64,000 nucleotides of DNA, taken from NCBI RefSeq assembly GCF_003668995.1, contig NZ_CP033068.1, positions 4,464,001 through 4,528,000 of the forward strand, read 5' to 3'. Under the pieces are notes generated by a model, which saw nothing but the letters and a program-made list of their open reading frames with translations, was not told the origin of the DNA and ran no database searches. Positions 27,743-36,671 of this stretch are shown here, piece by piece (within the stretch, counting starts at the first letter, position 1; every line of letters starts with the position of its first letter). A program made the translations under genes and the position numbers. The DNA comes from Flavobacterium sp. 140616W15 (GTDB lineage: Bacteria > Bacteroidota > Bacteroidia > Flavobacteriales > Flavobacteriaceae).

Positions 27743-28300
27743 TTAGTCTTGAATGTAAGTTTTATTTCCGTTAGAATTAATGTAGTATTTACCGCCTCTT
27801 GGGCCAGTATATACTTTTTTACCATTATATTCACCAGTAATTTTATCTGCTACTTTAGGAGCCTTTTCGTTAGTTTCTTTAACCTTTTTTGTAGTAGTTT
27901 TTGATGTTGCCTTAGTATCAGCTTTAGCTTTTTCTACCTTTTCAGTCGCTGTTTTTGTGTCAGCTTTAGCTTTAGTTACTTTTTTAGTAGCATCATCAGT
28001 TGCACTTTTAGCATCTGTTTTTGCTTTGGCAGCTTTTTTTGTAGCAGCTTCCTCTGCTTTAGTGGTCTTAGCTTTGGCATCTGTTTTTGTTTTTGCAACT
28101 TTGTCGTCTACACTTTTGGTAGCTGTTGCTTTTTCTTTAGTAGCTTTTTTCTCTGCTGCAGTTTTAGAGTCAGCAGCCTTTTTTTTCTCTTTAGCAGCTT
28201 CTGTTTTAGCTTTGGCTTTAGTTGTTTTTACAGCAGTTTCTTGAGCGTAAAAATTACTAGAGAAAACTAACATAAAACAAAGGAATAATAGTTTTTTCAT
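27743..28300 (-). CDS. Secreted Lys/Ala/Thr-rich protein with PBCV basic adaptor domain
   Basis: A 185-residue exported protein. The signal peptide (about 1-19) ends in FYAQ. Residues 22-150 are a low-complexity helical repeat of Lys, Ala, Thr, Asp and Glu, likely a highly charged coil. The last 30 residues (KKVYTGPRGGKYYINSNGNK) match the short PBCV-specific basic adaptor domain, best known from chlorella viruses and seen at the ends of assorted bacterial proteins. The function is unknown. The basic repeat could bind nucleic acid, polyphosphate or the cell wall. Its monotonous codon pattern explains a long antisense open frame, which is not a gene. Confidence 0.8.
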   Translation of the reverse strand: MKKLLFLCFMLVFSSNFYAQETAVKTTKAKAKTEAAKEKKKAADSKTAAEKKATKEKATATKSVDDKVAKTKTDAKAKTTKAEEAATKKAAKAKTDAKSATDDATKKVTKAKADTKTATEKVEKAKADTKATSKTTTKKVKETNEKAPKVADKITGEYNGKKVYTGPRGGKYYINSNGNKTYIQD

Positions 28301-28363
28301 GTTTTAAGGTGTTAAAATTCATAATAAAATTAATCAATTAATTGTAATGTTTTTTAAAATGCA

Positions 28364-31300
28364 TCAAAAATAAGCTCTTAGTTGAATGTTTCCTGTATGA
28401 ATAGTAGCTCCAATTTCGGCTTTTCGCCCTTGATAGTTTAGATTGACATCTAAAAATTGTGTAATATTTTTTTGTAATAACAATCTCCATACTAAATTCT
28501 GGCCTGTCTGTAAGCCTTCCAGCATTTGAAAGCCTACAGATGAAAATTCATTGCCTGTGAATTTATTCTGGTAAAAAGAAAACTCTCCATTTAATGTTAT
28601 TTTTTTCTCTCCAGCATAAGAGAATGAGGTTCCCAAACGGGTTTGTTTTAAGGTTTCTTCATCGCCAATTTGATTGTCTTTGTTCTGAATTTCATAAAAG
28701 AAATCTAAGCTTGTACTCTTAGAAAATAAGTAGCTGATTTTCGGAGCTAATTGATAGCCAGTAAGCTTATAGTTTTTTTCGGGAAAACTTTCAGAAATAA
28801 GGTCGGTTTGGATGGTTTTGGTGAAAAAGCTTAACAACCAACTCTTATCATATAAATGAGAATATTGCAATTGATGTGAACTGTTTGTGGCTTGTTGCGA
28901 ACCTATTGTAAGTAAGTTTCTGCTTTTGTTTTGTAAATAGGTATAAGTTGTTGAATGGTTTTGTTTGCCTCGATTATAAAACAAACTGTTTCTAAAACTA
29001 GAATTTAAGCCCAATACATTTTCATCAGAGGAATTAAAAGGGTTAAGTTCAAAACGATCACCGTTACTTTTTACTTTGCGATCTAATATAAATGAAGTTT
29101 GATTATAAAAATAAGAGATTACTTTTTTTATACCAGTTTCATTTATCCATTGGTTTGGATTTAAGGTTACTGATTGAGAGAATTTATTCTGATTTGTTTT
29201 TATATAAACCCGATTAGGTAAAAAGATTCGAATGTACTTTGCCTGATCAATAAATGCAGCAATTTCAAACTCTTGTAGTTCCTGAATTCCATTGTTATTG
29301 TAATCGTTCCAAGTATATACTCCTTGCCCCGCGGGCACTTCGATGTATGTATAATCTTGTTGAGGCATCGTTCCTGAGCTGGTTTCGTATGCTGTAGTAG
29401 TTTGGATAAACTGATTAAAAAAGCGATCGTTATATAGAATTCTTGAATTTAAAGAAGGCTCTCTCTTTTTAGTAGCGTCTTCAAAATTTAATACCCTATA
29501 ACTTGCATATAGAGACAAATCACTTTTGGTAGTTTGTATCAATTTTGATTTCAAGTAGTATGTTTGAGAATTGTTTACATGTTGTAATAATCCGTTTTGT
29601 AAACTATCATTGCTTCGTCGTAAAAAACCTAATTCTACAAAAACCTTAGTACTATCGCCTCGGCCTATAAATAAACCATATTCATTAAATCGTTGGCTTA
29701 AAGCCGAAAATTGATTGGTATCTTTGTTTTTTTCCTGATTATCTTCGAGTTGTAATGTACCACCAATCCAGTTTTTATTAAAATGGTAACGAGCTTGGGT
29801 TTGGTTTCTTAAAAATTTAGAGGTCGATATATTACTGTTGCTATTGAGTAAGCTACCTTGATTCTGAATGGACCAATTTTTCAATCTAAAGAGTCCACTA
29901 ATAGATTGACGGCTTCCGGAATAGTTTTCGGTAAATTCTAAATTTTCAAATTGATAGGTAACTAATCCTATATCTGATGATTTTTTTTGAGGAAAAAGAT
30001 CGAAGTTTAATCCAGAAATCAGTAAGCTCTGGTTGCCAAATCGTGTTGCGGGAAGATTCCAATCCCGATCAAACTCTATATTATAAAGGCGTTCAACCGA
30101 TTTAAAATTTTCCTGAATAAATTGATAGTTTATAAATGCATCCAGATTCCAGCTTTTGGTAAACAAACGTTGCTTTGCGTTTATTTTGGTAGCGATTCCT
30201 TTATTGTCGCTATCTTGTGCATTCGAAAATAAGTTTGCATCATTGTTACTAACCCCAATTTCAAAATCAAAATTTGTTTTTTCAGTTGGATTGTATTTGC
30301 CTAAAAAGGTAGCTACTTGTATTTTTATAGGAGCAACAAGTTTAATAACTGGAGCATAATTACCTTGCGGGATCCCATTTACTGGTGGCACATATTCATA
30401 AATACGATCTATAGTATTTACATTCTTAAGGATATAATTAGCAGATTGTGAACCAATTAAGTTAAACTTTACACTGTATAATTCATCTTTCGGATCGTTA
30501 GAGAATTCGTAAACTTCCTCTCCATTTGCTATTATTTTTTTATAAAGTATTTTATTGTCAGAATAGGTATCTGCATATGCTGAGGGAGCAATCATAGCAT
30601 TTGTATCATCTCCTGCGTTACTTAATATTGCAACCTGTTCCTTGGTCAAATTTTGTTGTAACGGTTGATTTTTTAAATCATTTTCTGAATATAGATATCC
30701 TCCAAAGCTCCACTTTTTATTTTCATGAGTAACACCAGCGTACGTTACAAATCGGGTATAGTTTTGATTTGAATATTGGTATTCAATACTTATTCGCATT
30801 TCAGAAGTAATGGTAAAAAGTGAAGTAAAAGTAATTTCACCAGCATTATAATCGATAGTATAATCTTTATTTTCTCCGCGTTTTAATAAAATACCATTTA
30901 CATATACTCTTTCAGAACCCGAAATCACTAATATATATAATTCCCCATTTTGGCCTGTTAATTTATAAGGGCCTTGGTTACCTTCTTGCCCAGTGAGAGT
31001 GCTTTTAGCGTATTGACCTCTAACTAATGCCGCTGAAGCAAAAACATTTGTTTTACTGTCAGCATCACCAAAATTAAAATTTACAGCAAGTCCTTGAACT
31101 TTTTTATCAAAATTAAGGAATTGTGTTTTTTTATTCTCAAGAAAAATATCTCCAGCTCGTAATGCCCAATTGTTACTAAAGAGTTCTATAAAAATATTAT
31201 CAAATTGATCTAGTTTTTGAGAATAGCCCCCATCTTGTAGCGGAATATTATTGTCTTGTAATGAAGCACGAATACTTACATTGTCTGATATTTTTCCTGT

Positions 31301-31795
31301 AATCTGAAGGTCTAAATTAGAGTTTAATACTGTGTTTTGATTATTGCCAATAGTTATTCCACGAGTGATACTTCCCGAAGTAGTTAATCCATCAAAAGGC
31401 GTAACCGTTTTTGTGTTTTTAGGTTGGATTTGGTATAATGATTCGGAGGTTGCTCCATTACTTACAATTCTATTAGAGTCATAAATTTTATACTCTTTGG
31501 TTAATATGTCAGGAAAATTTAAATACTCAACTATTAGAGAATCAGTGGTTGAAGTTAATTTTTCAGTTAAAAGTAATGTTCCTTTTTGAAAGTTTATTTT
31601 GTATAAAGTGCTATCGATAAGTGTTTTGTTGCTGTCGAAAAGTTTAAAAAAACTAGAGTTAATACTGTAATTTTCTAAATGAATTGTATCTCGAGAAAAA
31701 CCAATTTTTTTGATTTTATAGTGCGAGTTTATCTCCTGGGCATGAAGTCCAGAACAAAAGATAATTACAATCCAAAATAGTAATTTTTTAATCAT
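28364..31795 (-). CDS. Large outer-membrane beta-barrel protein of unknown function
   Basis: A 1143-residue exported protein. The signal peptide (about 1-19) ends in GLHAQE. An N-terminal part (to about 120) has beta-sandwich-like repeats. The rest is dense in alternating aromatic and polar strands of an outer-membrane barrel, ending RAYF with a terminal Phe. An internal module with YTIDYNAGEITFTS and SIEYQYSNQNYTRF is shared with large flavobacterial surface proteins. No SusC-type plug or TonB box was seen, so it is not a typical receptor. It stands alone with a good promoter. Confidence 0.7.
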   Translation of the reverse strand: MIKKLLFWIVIIFCSGLHAQEINSHYKIKKIGFSRDTIHLENYSINSSFFKLFDSNKTLIDSTLYKINFQKGTLLLTEKLTSTTDSLIVEYLNFPDILTKEYKIYDSNRIVSNGATSESLYQIQPKNTKTVTPFDGLTTSGSITRGITIGNNQNTVLNSNLDLQITGKISDNVSIRASLQDNNIPLQDGGYSQKLDQFDNIFIELFSNNWALRAGDIFLENKKTQFLNFDKKVQGLAVNFNFGDADSKTNVFASAALVRGQYAKSTLTGQEGNQGPYKLTGQNGELYILVISGSERVYVNGILLKRGENKDYTIDYNAGEITFTSLFTITSEMRISIEYQYSNQNYTRFVTYAGVTHENKKWSFGGYLYSENDLKNQPLQQNLTKEQVAILSNAGDDTNAMIAPSAYADTYSDNKILYKKIIANGEEVYEFSNDPKDELYSVKFNLIGSQSANYILKNVNTIDRIYEYVPPVNGIPQGNYAPVIKLVAPIKIQVATFLGKYNPTEKTNFDFEIGVSNNDANLFSNAQDSDNKGIATKINAKQRLFTKSWNLDAFINYQFIQENFKSVERLYNIEFDRDWNLPATRFGNQSLLISGLNFDLFPQKKSSDIGLVTYQFENLEFTENYSGSRQSISGLFRLKNWSIQNQGSLLNSNSNISTSKFLRNQTQARYHFNKNWIGGTLQLEDNQEKNKDTNQFSALSQRFNEYGLFIGRGDSTKVFVELGFLRRSNDSLQNGLLQHVNNSQTYYLKSKLIQTTKSDLSLYASYRVLNFEDATKKREPSLNSRILYNDRFFNQFIQTTTAYETSSGTMPQQDYTYIEVPAGQGVYTWNDYNNNGIQELQEFEIAAFIDQAKYIRIFLPNRVYIKTNQNKFSQSVTLNPNQWINETGIKKVISYFYNQTSFILDRKVKSNGDRFELNPFNSSDENVLGLNSSFRNSLFYNRGKQNHSTTYTYLQNKSRNLLTIGSQQATNSSHQLQYSHLYDKSWLLSFFTKTIQTDLISESFPEKNYKLTGYQLAPKISYLFSKSTSLDFFYEIQNKDNQIGDEETLKQTRLGTSFSYAGEKKITLNGEFSFYQNKFTGNEFSSVGFQMLEGLQTGQNLVWRLLLQKNITQFLDVNLNYQGRKAEIGATIHTGNIQLRAYF

Positions 31796-31817
31796 AAATA
31801 CTTTAACTCCAAAACCT

Positions 31818-31825
31818 CAAAAGTA
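31818..31825 (-). promoter_or_regulatory. -7 element of the large outer-membrane protein gene
   Basis: Minus strand reads TACTTTTG, exact TAnnTTTG, 22 bp before the start at 31795. Confidence 0.5.
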
Positions 31826-32119
31826 GTATTTATAATTGTGAAATTTAAGTAAGGTTTTTATCAATGAATTAAAGAATGTTATAAAGATGTGTTTTTTAGA
31901 TTTTTGATCACAACTAAAGAATATAAATTATTTTTTTTTCGAATAATTGAGGATCTGCAAGTTTGTTTTTTGGGGTAGTTTAGTGGTTATTATTAGATCT
32001 GTGTGATACAAATCTAGAAATAGTTTTAAAATAATTTTATGGCGGAATTGTTTTTTTCTATTCTAAACACGTGTAATAGTAAAATATTTCTTATATTTTT
32101 ACAAACTAAAAGTGAGATC
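31826..32119. other. AT-rich gap at the left border of the bacteriocin-like locus
   Basis: No gene or strong hairpin was seen between the outer-membrane protein promoter and the first XRE regulator. A weak -7 candidate TATATTTT lies at 32092-32099. The spacing marks the change from core-like genes to accessory genes. Confidence 0.4.
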
Positions 32120-32458
32120 ATGAATATATTTGTAGGTAATAAGCTTAAGAAATTGCGTAAAAGTGAGGATTTGTCGCAAGAACAAGTAGCGAATTCTTTA
32201 CGTGTGTCGCAATCTACTTATGCACGTATAGAAAGGGGAGAGAGTAGTTCATGGGCTAGCCATATTAATACAATATGTGAGGTTTTCAAGATAAGTCCAG
32301 AAGATTTAATTAAGGAAGAGGATAAAGAAGAAAGCAACAATTTAAATGGAACTTTGATCATTAACCAATTGTCAGATAAAGTGATAGAACAATACGAAGC
32401 GCGAATAAAAGAGTTGAAAAAAGTAATAAAAGATTTAAAAAGAAAGCGAGATTTATAA
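32120..32458 (+). CDS. XRE-family regulator, cassette 1
   Basis: A 112-residue regulator with an N-terminal XRE helix-turn-helix (about 1-62: NKLKKLRKSEDLSQEQVA, QSTYARIERGESSSWA) and a C-terminal coiled coil (about 80-112, LSDKVIEQYEARIKELKKVI). The start at 32120 matches its two paralogues (38342 and 40017); the upstream ATG at 32039 would add 27 unrelated residues. It is the most diverged of three copies. It probably controls the double-glycine peptide genes of this locus. Unlike copies 2 and 3 it is not immediately divergent from a peptide gene. Confidence 0.87.
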   Translation: MNIFVGNKLKKLRKSEDLSQEQVANSLRVSQSTYARIERGESSSWASHINTICEVFKISPEDLIKEEDKEESNNLNGTLIINQLSDKVIEQYEARIKELKKVIKDLKRKRDL

Positions 32459-32465
32459 TGATAAA

Positions 32466-32492
32466 CAAGGTTTCACTAAATATGAAACCTTG
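32466..32492. terminator. Hairpin between convergent genes
   Basis: A perfect 10-bp inverted repeat CAAGGTTTCA/TGAAACCTTG lies 8 bp past the XRE stop. There is no good U tract on either strand, so it is a weak terminator candidate. Confidence 0.4.
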
Positions 32493-32516
32493 AAAAGGGC
32501 ATAAAAAGAAATTAAG

Positions 32517-32795
32517 TTATCTAGAATTAGAATGTCTGTTTATCTCATATTTAATTTTATTTGAAGGTGGGAATTTAAAACAAGATAATATCCCAACATG
32601 TATAAAAAGGGCCGATATAAATCCGTACAATAAGGTAATGTACATTTTTATGTCTGCGCGATGTTCATATATAGTGTTCCAACTAAATTCTTTATCACTA
32701 AAAAAGCGTGACCAAAAAAACATTGCAGTTGTTATAAAAATAAAACAAACAAACTGAGATATCCCTATTTTGCGTATTTTTTGAAAAATATTCAT
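32517..32795 (-). CDS. Small two-helix membrane protein, possible immunity protein
   Basis: A 92-residue membrane protein with two helices (about 12-32 and 50-72). The loop between them (IYEHRADIKMYI) aligns with the same place in the 76-residue protein at 33574-33804 (IIDHKSDPKLYL), so the two look paralogous. Each lies beside a double-glycine peptide gene, as immunity proteins usually do. No named family was recognised. Confidence 0.65.
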   Translation of the reverse strand: MNIFQKIRKIGISQFVCFIFITTAMFFWSRFFSDKEFSWNTIYEHRADIKMYITLLYGFISALFIHVGILSCFKFPPSNKIKYEINRHSNSR

Positions 32796-32877
32796 TTATT
32801 CTAGTATAAAAGTTAATGAAACATTTTTGGATGCTTCTAATATATATTTATGTGTAGTTTGTATTGAATTGATTGTG

Positions 32878-33042
32878 TTATTTGTTTTTTTTGCTCCGAT
32901 TACTATAATAAACAATACCTGTTGTTATTAGAACTAGAACCGGTGTAATTAAACTAGACAAGGTTTTAACTACAAGTATACTGTACAATAAAAAGAAAGT
33001 ACTTAGGATAGCAATTAGTATAAAAATAAAATTTTTATTCAT
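32878..33042 (-). CDS. 54-residue two-helix membrane peptide
   Basis: A short frame from ATG 33042 to TAA 32878-32880. The product begins MNKNFIFILIAILST, has two hydrophobic helices (about 4-25 and 31-47) and ends in a basic tail (YYSNRSKKNK). It lies between the peptide gene and the 92-residue membrane protein, on the same strand. The length, hydrophobicity and basic tail resemble immunity or accessory peptides of bacteriocin loci. Confidence 0.5.
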   Translation of the reverse strand: MNKNFIFILIAILSTFFLLYSILVVKTLSSLITPVLVLITTGIVYYSNRSKKNK

Positions 33043-33172
33043 GACATTTTTTATATTAATATGGTTTTGTGAAAAACTTAATTGAAATAGATATGATAAT
33101 AAAAAAGCTAATTTTTTATTATCATATCTATATTAACGATTATTAAGCTTTTTTTAGAAATCAAATAATAAA

Positions 33173-33382
33173 TTAAATTTGACCACGACATTCACTCATC
33201 CCAATTGCTCCAGATAAGCCCCCTAGCGCAGCTACAGTAATAGCTCCAACTCCTGCAGTGCCTATTGTTAATAACCCAATTCCAATTAGGCCCAACGCCA
33301 TATTACCAATGGACATCATACAACTATGAGTGATTTTTCCTCCATTCAAATCTTCCATTTGATTTAATTCTAATTTTTTCAT
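33173..33382 (-). CDS. Double-glycine leader peptide, bacteriocin-like, cassette 1
   Basis: A 69-residue precursor. The leader MKKLELNQMEDLNGG (15 residues) ends in the Gly-Gly cut site for C39 peptidases. The predicted 54-residue mature peptide is hydrophobic and rich in Gly, Ala and Ile, with two cysteines, one five residues after the cut (THSCMMS) and one near the end (SECRGQI). The leader is nearly identical to those of the peptides at 38035-38188 and 39666-39863. A C39-type exporter lies upstream in the same direction. Antibacterial activity is inferred. A membrane-active toxin or a signalling peptide are both possible. Confidence 0.82.
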   Translation of the reverse strand: MKKLELNQMEDLNGGKITHSCMMSIGNMALGLIGIGLLTIGTAGVGAITVAALGGLSGAIGMSECRGQI

Positions 33383-33423
33383 AATATGATAATTTAATGG
33401 TTAGTAATAGTTTATTTATAAGA

Positions 33424-33457
33424 CAAATTTATATGTAACTTTAAAGAAGTGTTATGC
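33424..33457 (-). promoter_or_regulatory. Promoter of peptide cassette 1
   Basis: Minus-strand -7 TAAATTTG (33431-33424) with GCATAA (33457-33452) starting 26 bp upstream. The same pair of motifs, at nearly the same spacing, precedes the other two peptide genes. Confidence 0.55.
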
Positions 33458-33573
33458 TAAAATCGGTTACTTCTAGTCTGTTTTTGAATGATTTTAAAAT
33501 GTTTATTTTTTTTTGTGTTATTTAGAATATAAAATTCATCAATAAGGAAACTTGGGTTTGTCTTTAAAAATTT

Positions 33574-33804
33574 TCATTTTTTGTCATCTTTTCGAAATTT
33601 CATTCCATGTCTTAAAAATAAGAGAAAAACTATTGCTAATACAATTGCTAAATAAAGTTTAGGGTCAGATTTATGATCGATTATTTTTTGAAAAGAGATA
33701 GAGTCTCCATCAAAGAAAAGAACGCAGAACATTATAACGACTGTGATAGGACTAAAGACGTAGTTGTAGATAAAAACAGATTTTTTTATATTATTAAATT
33801 TCAT
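33574..33804 (-). CDS. Small two-helix membrane protein, possible immunity protein
   Basis: A 76-residue membrane protein with two helices (about 15-32 and 48-66) and a charged C-terminus (RKDDKK). The central loop IIDHKSDPKLYL and second helix resemble those of the 92-residue protein at 32517-32795. It lies between the exporter gene (22 bp upstream) and the peptide gene, an order usual for peptide-secretion operons. No named family was recognised. Confidence 0.65.
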   Translation of the reverse strand: MKFNNIKKSVFIYNYVFSPITVVIMFCVLFFDGDSISFQKIIDHKSDPKLYLAIVLAIVFLLFLRHGMKFRKDDKK

Positions 33805-33825
33805 AGTTTATATAATGAAAGTTGT

Positions 33826-35979
33826 TTACAAGTTTTCCCAATAAGTACTATAAAAATTTTTAGTTCCCATTAGCTCTAAATGATTTCCTGATATAGATAC
33901 TGTTTTATCTTCTAAAATATAAATAGTATCAGCTATATTTTTTAGTATGTTTAAACGATGTGAGATAAAAAAAACAGCACATTCTTTTTTAATTTTTTGC
34001 AAGAGATCTATAGTAAATTGTTCTGTGTTTCGGTCCATTGCAGCAGTAGCCTCATCAAGAATTAACAATTGAGGCTTTTTGTATAATGCTCTAGCCAAAG
34101 CTATAATCTGTTTTTGACCTCCAGACAAATTGATACCTTCTTCACCAAGAATAGTTGTTATACCTTGAGGTAATTGGCTAAAATAGAAATCAAAACCATA
34201 TTGTTCTATAAACTTCATGAAGCCTTCTGGCGTTTCTTCTTTACCGAGTAAAATGTTATCAATAACGTTTCCGTTAAAAATGGTAATTTCTTGAGGGATT
34301 ACTGCCAATAAATCCCTATAGTATTTAATACTAATTTCTTTAAGTGGGTATTTATTGTTTAGTATGATATTTCCGTTTTCAAAATTATAAAAGCGCTGTA
34401 GTATTTGACCTAAAGTACTTTTTCCGCTTCCACTTTCTCCAACAATAGCAATAAACTCGCCTTTTTTCATTTCTATGTTTACATCATGAAAAAGTTCACT
34501 TCTTCCTGCAAAGCGAAAAGAAAGATTTTGGATTGAAATTTTTTCAATTGAAAAAACTTCCAAACCTTCTTCATTTTCTTTTTCTATCGATGCAAATTCG
34601 TACATTCTATTAAAAGCAATCTTAGCCTCATTTATTGGGATTGATATTAATGCTAGATTAGCGATAGAGGGTAACAAAGAACTTATGATACCTAAAATAG
34701 CCATTAATTCACCAATTTTTATTTCTTTATTAAAAACCTGTATAGAATTGTAAATCAAAATACTAATTGAAAAGACAACACTAGCTAAGCCAGATTGCCA
34801 TGATAAAGAGATATTTATTTTTCCCAGATTGAATTTTTTTTCTTGAAAATTAGCAAAAATCTGTTCATTTAGTTTATTAAAGACAGGTTGTTTATTGTCG
34901 TTTTTTATAGTTGAAATTCCTTGAATGCTATTGATATAATTGCTTTCGTTTAGGGCATAGCTTTGCATGACATCTTTCTGGGAATCTATTATTTTTTTAT
35001 TGTTTCGATAAATTATAAAAAAATAAATTGGTAAACTTAGCAAGGAAATCAAACCCAATTTCCAAGAATAACTAAACAAAAATAGTAATGAAATGATAGC
35101 TACTAAAACATCTATGACTAAAGTACTTGTGAGCATTTTTATTACATTTTGTACACGCTGTGTATCGTTTAATCTTGCCACAAGTTCCCCTATTTTTCGA
35201 GTATCAAAAAAGGGTTTTGGTAATTGTAATAGAGAGGAGAAAAATGAATTGTTTATTCGATTATTAAAATCTTTAGACTGTTGCAATAAAAAGTACTCTT
35301 GTAGAACAGTTATTACAACTCTGGCTAAGAGCAAGATAAGTAATAAAGAAATTCCTGAGATTAACTTTTTGATATTATGTGAAGGTAAAATATCATCTAT
35401 TAATTTTTGAGAAAATAAAGCCATAGACATTCCTAAACCAGCAATAAATACACCTAATAAAACAGATATCCAAATAAGTTTATAATCTTCCTTTAGTAGA
35501 TTTAAAAACCATTTTATCTGAGCGTTTTTTTCTGCTTTTTCGGTTGTAAAATTCTCGTTTGGTTCTAGCGTTAAACAAGTTTTTGAAATCCAAATTTTCT
35601 CTAATTCTTCTGTAGGTAAATTATAAATTCCTTTTGCAGGATCTCCAATCAAGAAGCCCTTGTTTTCATTATATTCATAACAAACTACATAATGTTGTAG
35701 TTTGTTTTCGATTAAAACATGCAAAATTACAGGCTGTTTGTGGTCAATAAGAGCTTGGATATCTGCTTCACAGCCTTCGACATTAAATCCTAATTTATTG
35801 GCGGCTTGGTATAAGCCCAGTATCGTAGTACCTTGTTTGTTTGTGCCACTTATTTCTCGAAGTTTTTCGATAGACTGGTTTCCGTTATATAATTTTATTA
35901 TTGACAATAAACAGGCTACACCACAATCGGATTGGTCTAATTGTGAGGTGTGCGTTTGTTGTATGTGTTTTAAATTCAT
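33826..35979 (-). CDS. Peptidase C39-containing ABC exporter for double-glycine peptides
   Basis: A 717-residue peptidase-containing ATP-binding transporter. The C39 domain (about 1-140) has the catalytic Cys19 with its oxyanion Gln (LDQSDCGVACL), the His in LQHYVVCY and the Asp in IGDPAKG. Six transmembrane helices follow (about 160-430). The ATPase domain has Walker A GESGSGKST, signature LSGGQKQ, Walker B LLILDEATAAMD and H-loop ISHRLN. Such transporters cut leaders after Gly-Gly and export the peptide. The start at 35979 is preferred over 35997, which would overlap the thioredoxin gene. Its likely cargo are the peptides at 33173 and 39666. Confidence 0.93.
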   Translation of the reverse strand: MNLKHIQQTHTSQLDQSDCGVACLLSIIKLYNGNQSIEKLREISGTNKQGTTILGLYQAANKLGFNVEGCEADIQALIDHKQPVILHVLIENKLQHYVVCYEYNENKGFLIGDPAKGIYNLPTEELEKIWISKTCLTLEPNENFTTEKAEKNAQIKWFLNLLKEDYKLIWISVLLGVFIAGLGMSMALFSQKLIDDILPSHNIKKLISGISLLLILLLARVVITVLQEYFLLQQSKDFNNRINNSFFSSLLQLPKPFFDTRKIGELVARLNDTQRVQNVIKMLTSTLVIDVLVAIISLLFLFSYSWKLGLISLLSLPIYFFIIYRNNKKIIDSQKDVMQSYALNESNYINSIQGISTIKNDNKQPVFNKLNEQIFANFQEKKFNLGKINISLSWQSGLASVVFSISILIYNSIQVFNKEIKIGELMAILGIISSLLPSIANLALISIPINEAKIAFNRMYEFASIEKENEEGLEVFSIEKISIQNLSFRFAGRSELFHDVNIEMKKGEFIAIVGESGSGKSTLGQILQRFYNFENGNIILNNKYPLKEISIKYYRDLLAVIPQEITIFNGNVIDNILLGKEETPEGFMKFIEQYGFDFYFSQLPQGITTILGEEGINLSGGQKQIIALARALYKKPQLLILDEATAAMDRNTEQFTIDLLQKIKKECAVFFISHRLNILKNIADTIYILEDKTVSISGNHLELMGTKNFYSTYWENL

Positions 35980-35986
35980 TATAATT

Positions 35987-36508
35987 TTAATTGGCATTCA
36001 TTTTTTGGATCAAAGTTTCGATTTTTATTTGTCCTTTTATTTTAGTTATTAAGTTTTGTTCCTTATCATAAAGTATTAAATAAGGTAATGTATTTATGTC
36101 AAAAGTAGAAGCGAAAGTAACTTTGTCATCACATAGAAAATGAATGTTGTTATACGTATTTAGTTGATATTCCTGAGCAAATTTTTTTATGCTTTCGTTT
36201 TTTTCAAATGAGACAAAAATTAATTGAAAATCATTTAAATACTTCATGTTTTCTTTAATCATTTTAGCTTCTTCATTGCAAAATTCGCATTCTGTATTAA
36301 AATAAATAAAAATAGTTGCAGTTCCTTTTTTTAGATTTTTTTTGGTAAAAAGTCCTCCATTTATATCTTGATATAAAAATTCAGGAATGCTTTTTATGTT
36401 TTGAGCAATTTCTTTTTTTTGATTTATTTTAGATACTATTTTGTGACCTAAAAAAAGTAAAATACCCATAAATGCTATAAGAAGAGTAATTTTTAGATAT
36501 TTTTTCAT
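35987..36508 (-). CDS. TlpA-like membrane-anchored thioredoxin
   Basis: A 173-residue protein with an N-terminal membrane anchor (about 5-25) and a periplasmic thioredoxin fold (about 42-170) carrying the redox motif CEFC in FIYFNTECEFCNEE, and cis-Pro in INTLPYLIL. It lies 7 bp before the exporter gene, so the two are co-transcribed. Thioredoxin-like proteins in bacteriocin operons can form or edit disulfides in the exported peptide. All three peptides here have two cysteines, which fits. Confidence 0.8.
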   Translation of the reverse strand: MKKYLKITLLIAFMGILLFLGHKIVSKINQKKEIAQNIKSIPEFLYQDINGGLFTKKNLKKGTATIFIYFNTECEFCNEEAKMIKENMKYLNDFQLIFVSFEKNESIKKFAQEYQLNTYNNIHFLCDDKVTFASTFDINTLPYLILYDKEQNLITKIKGQIKIETLIQKMNAN

Positions 36509-36615
36509 TTTTGTAGTTCTTTATTTTGAATCAATGAGATAATAATTAAAATTATGGTAACGGTACCTAGAAAAGTCTGAGTAATGTATATTATAAAAGA
36601 AATATCGAACAACAT
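36505..36615 (-). CDS. Possible 36-residue membrane peptide
   Basis: A short frame from ATG 36615 to TGA, overlapping the start of the thioredoxin gene by the ATGA arrangement. The product starts MLFDISFIIYITQTFLG and holds one hydrophobic helix and the tail IQNKELQK. The frame stays open upstream for about 18 codons without another ATG, so the true start may be a non-ATG codon. Support is only the overlap and hydrophobicity. Confidence 0.35.
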   Translation of the reverse strand: MLFDISFIIYITQTFLGTVTIILIIISLIQNKELQK

Positions 36616-36671
36616 GCGAAATAAGCATGATAGAGCATATAACAAGAAATATTTTTCTGGTTTTAGATATT

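Noticed and set aside
27957..28244. A 95-residue plus-strand frame rich in Ala, Val and Phe.
   Set aside because: It is the antisense of the Lys/Ala/Thr repeat. Its composition follows from the repeat codons, and no promoter or start context supports it.
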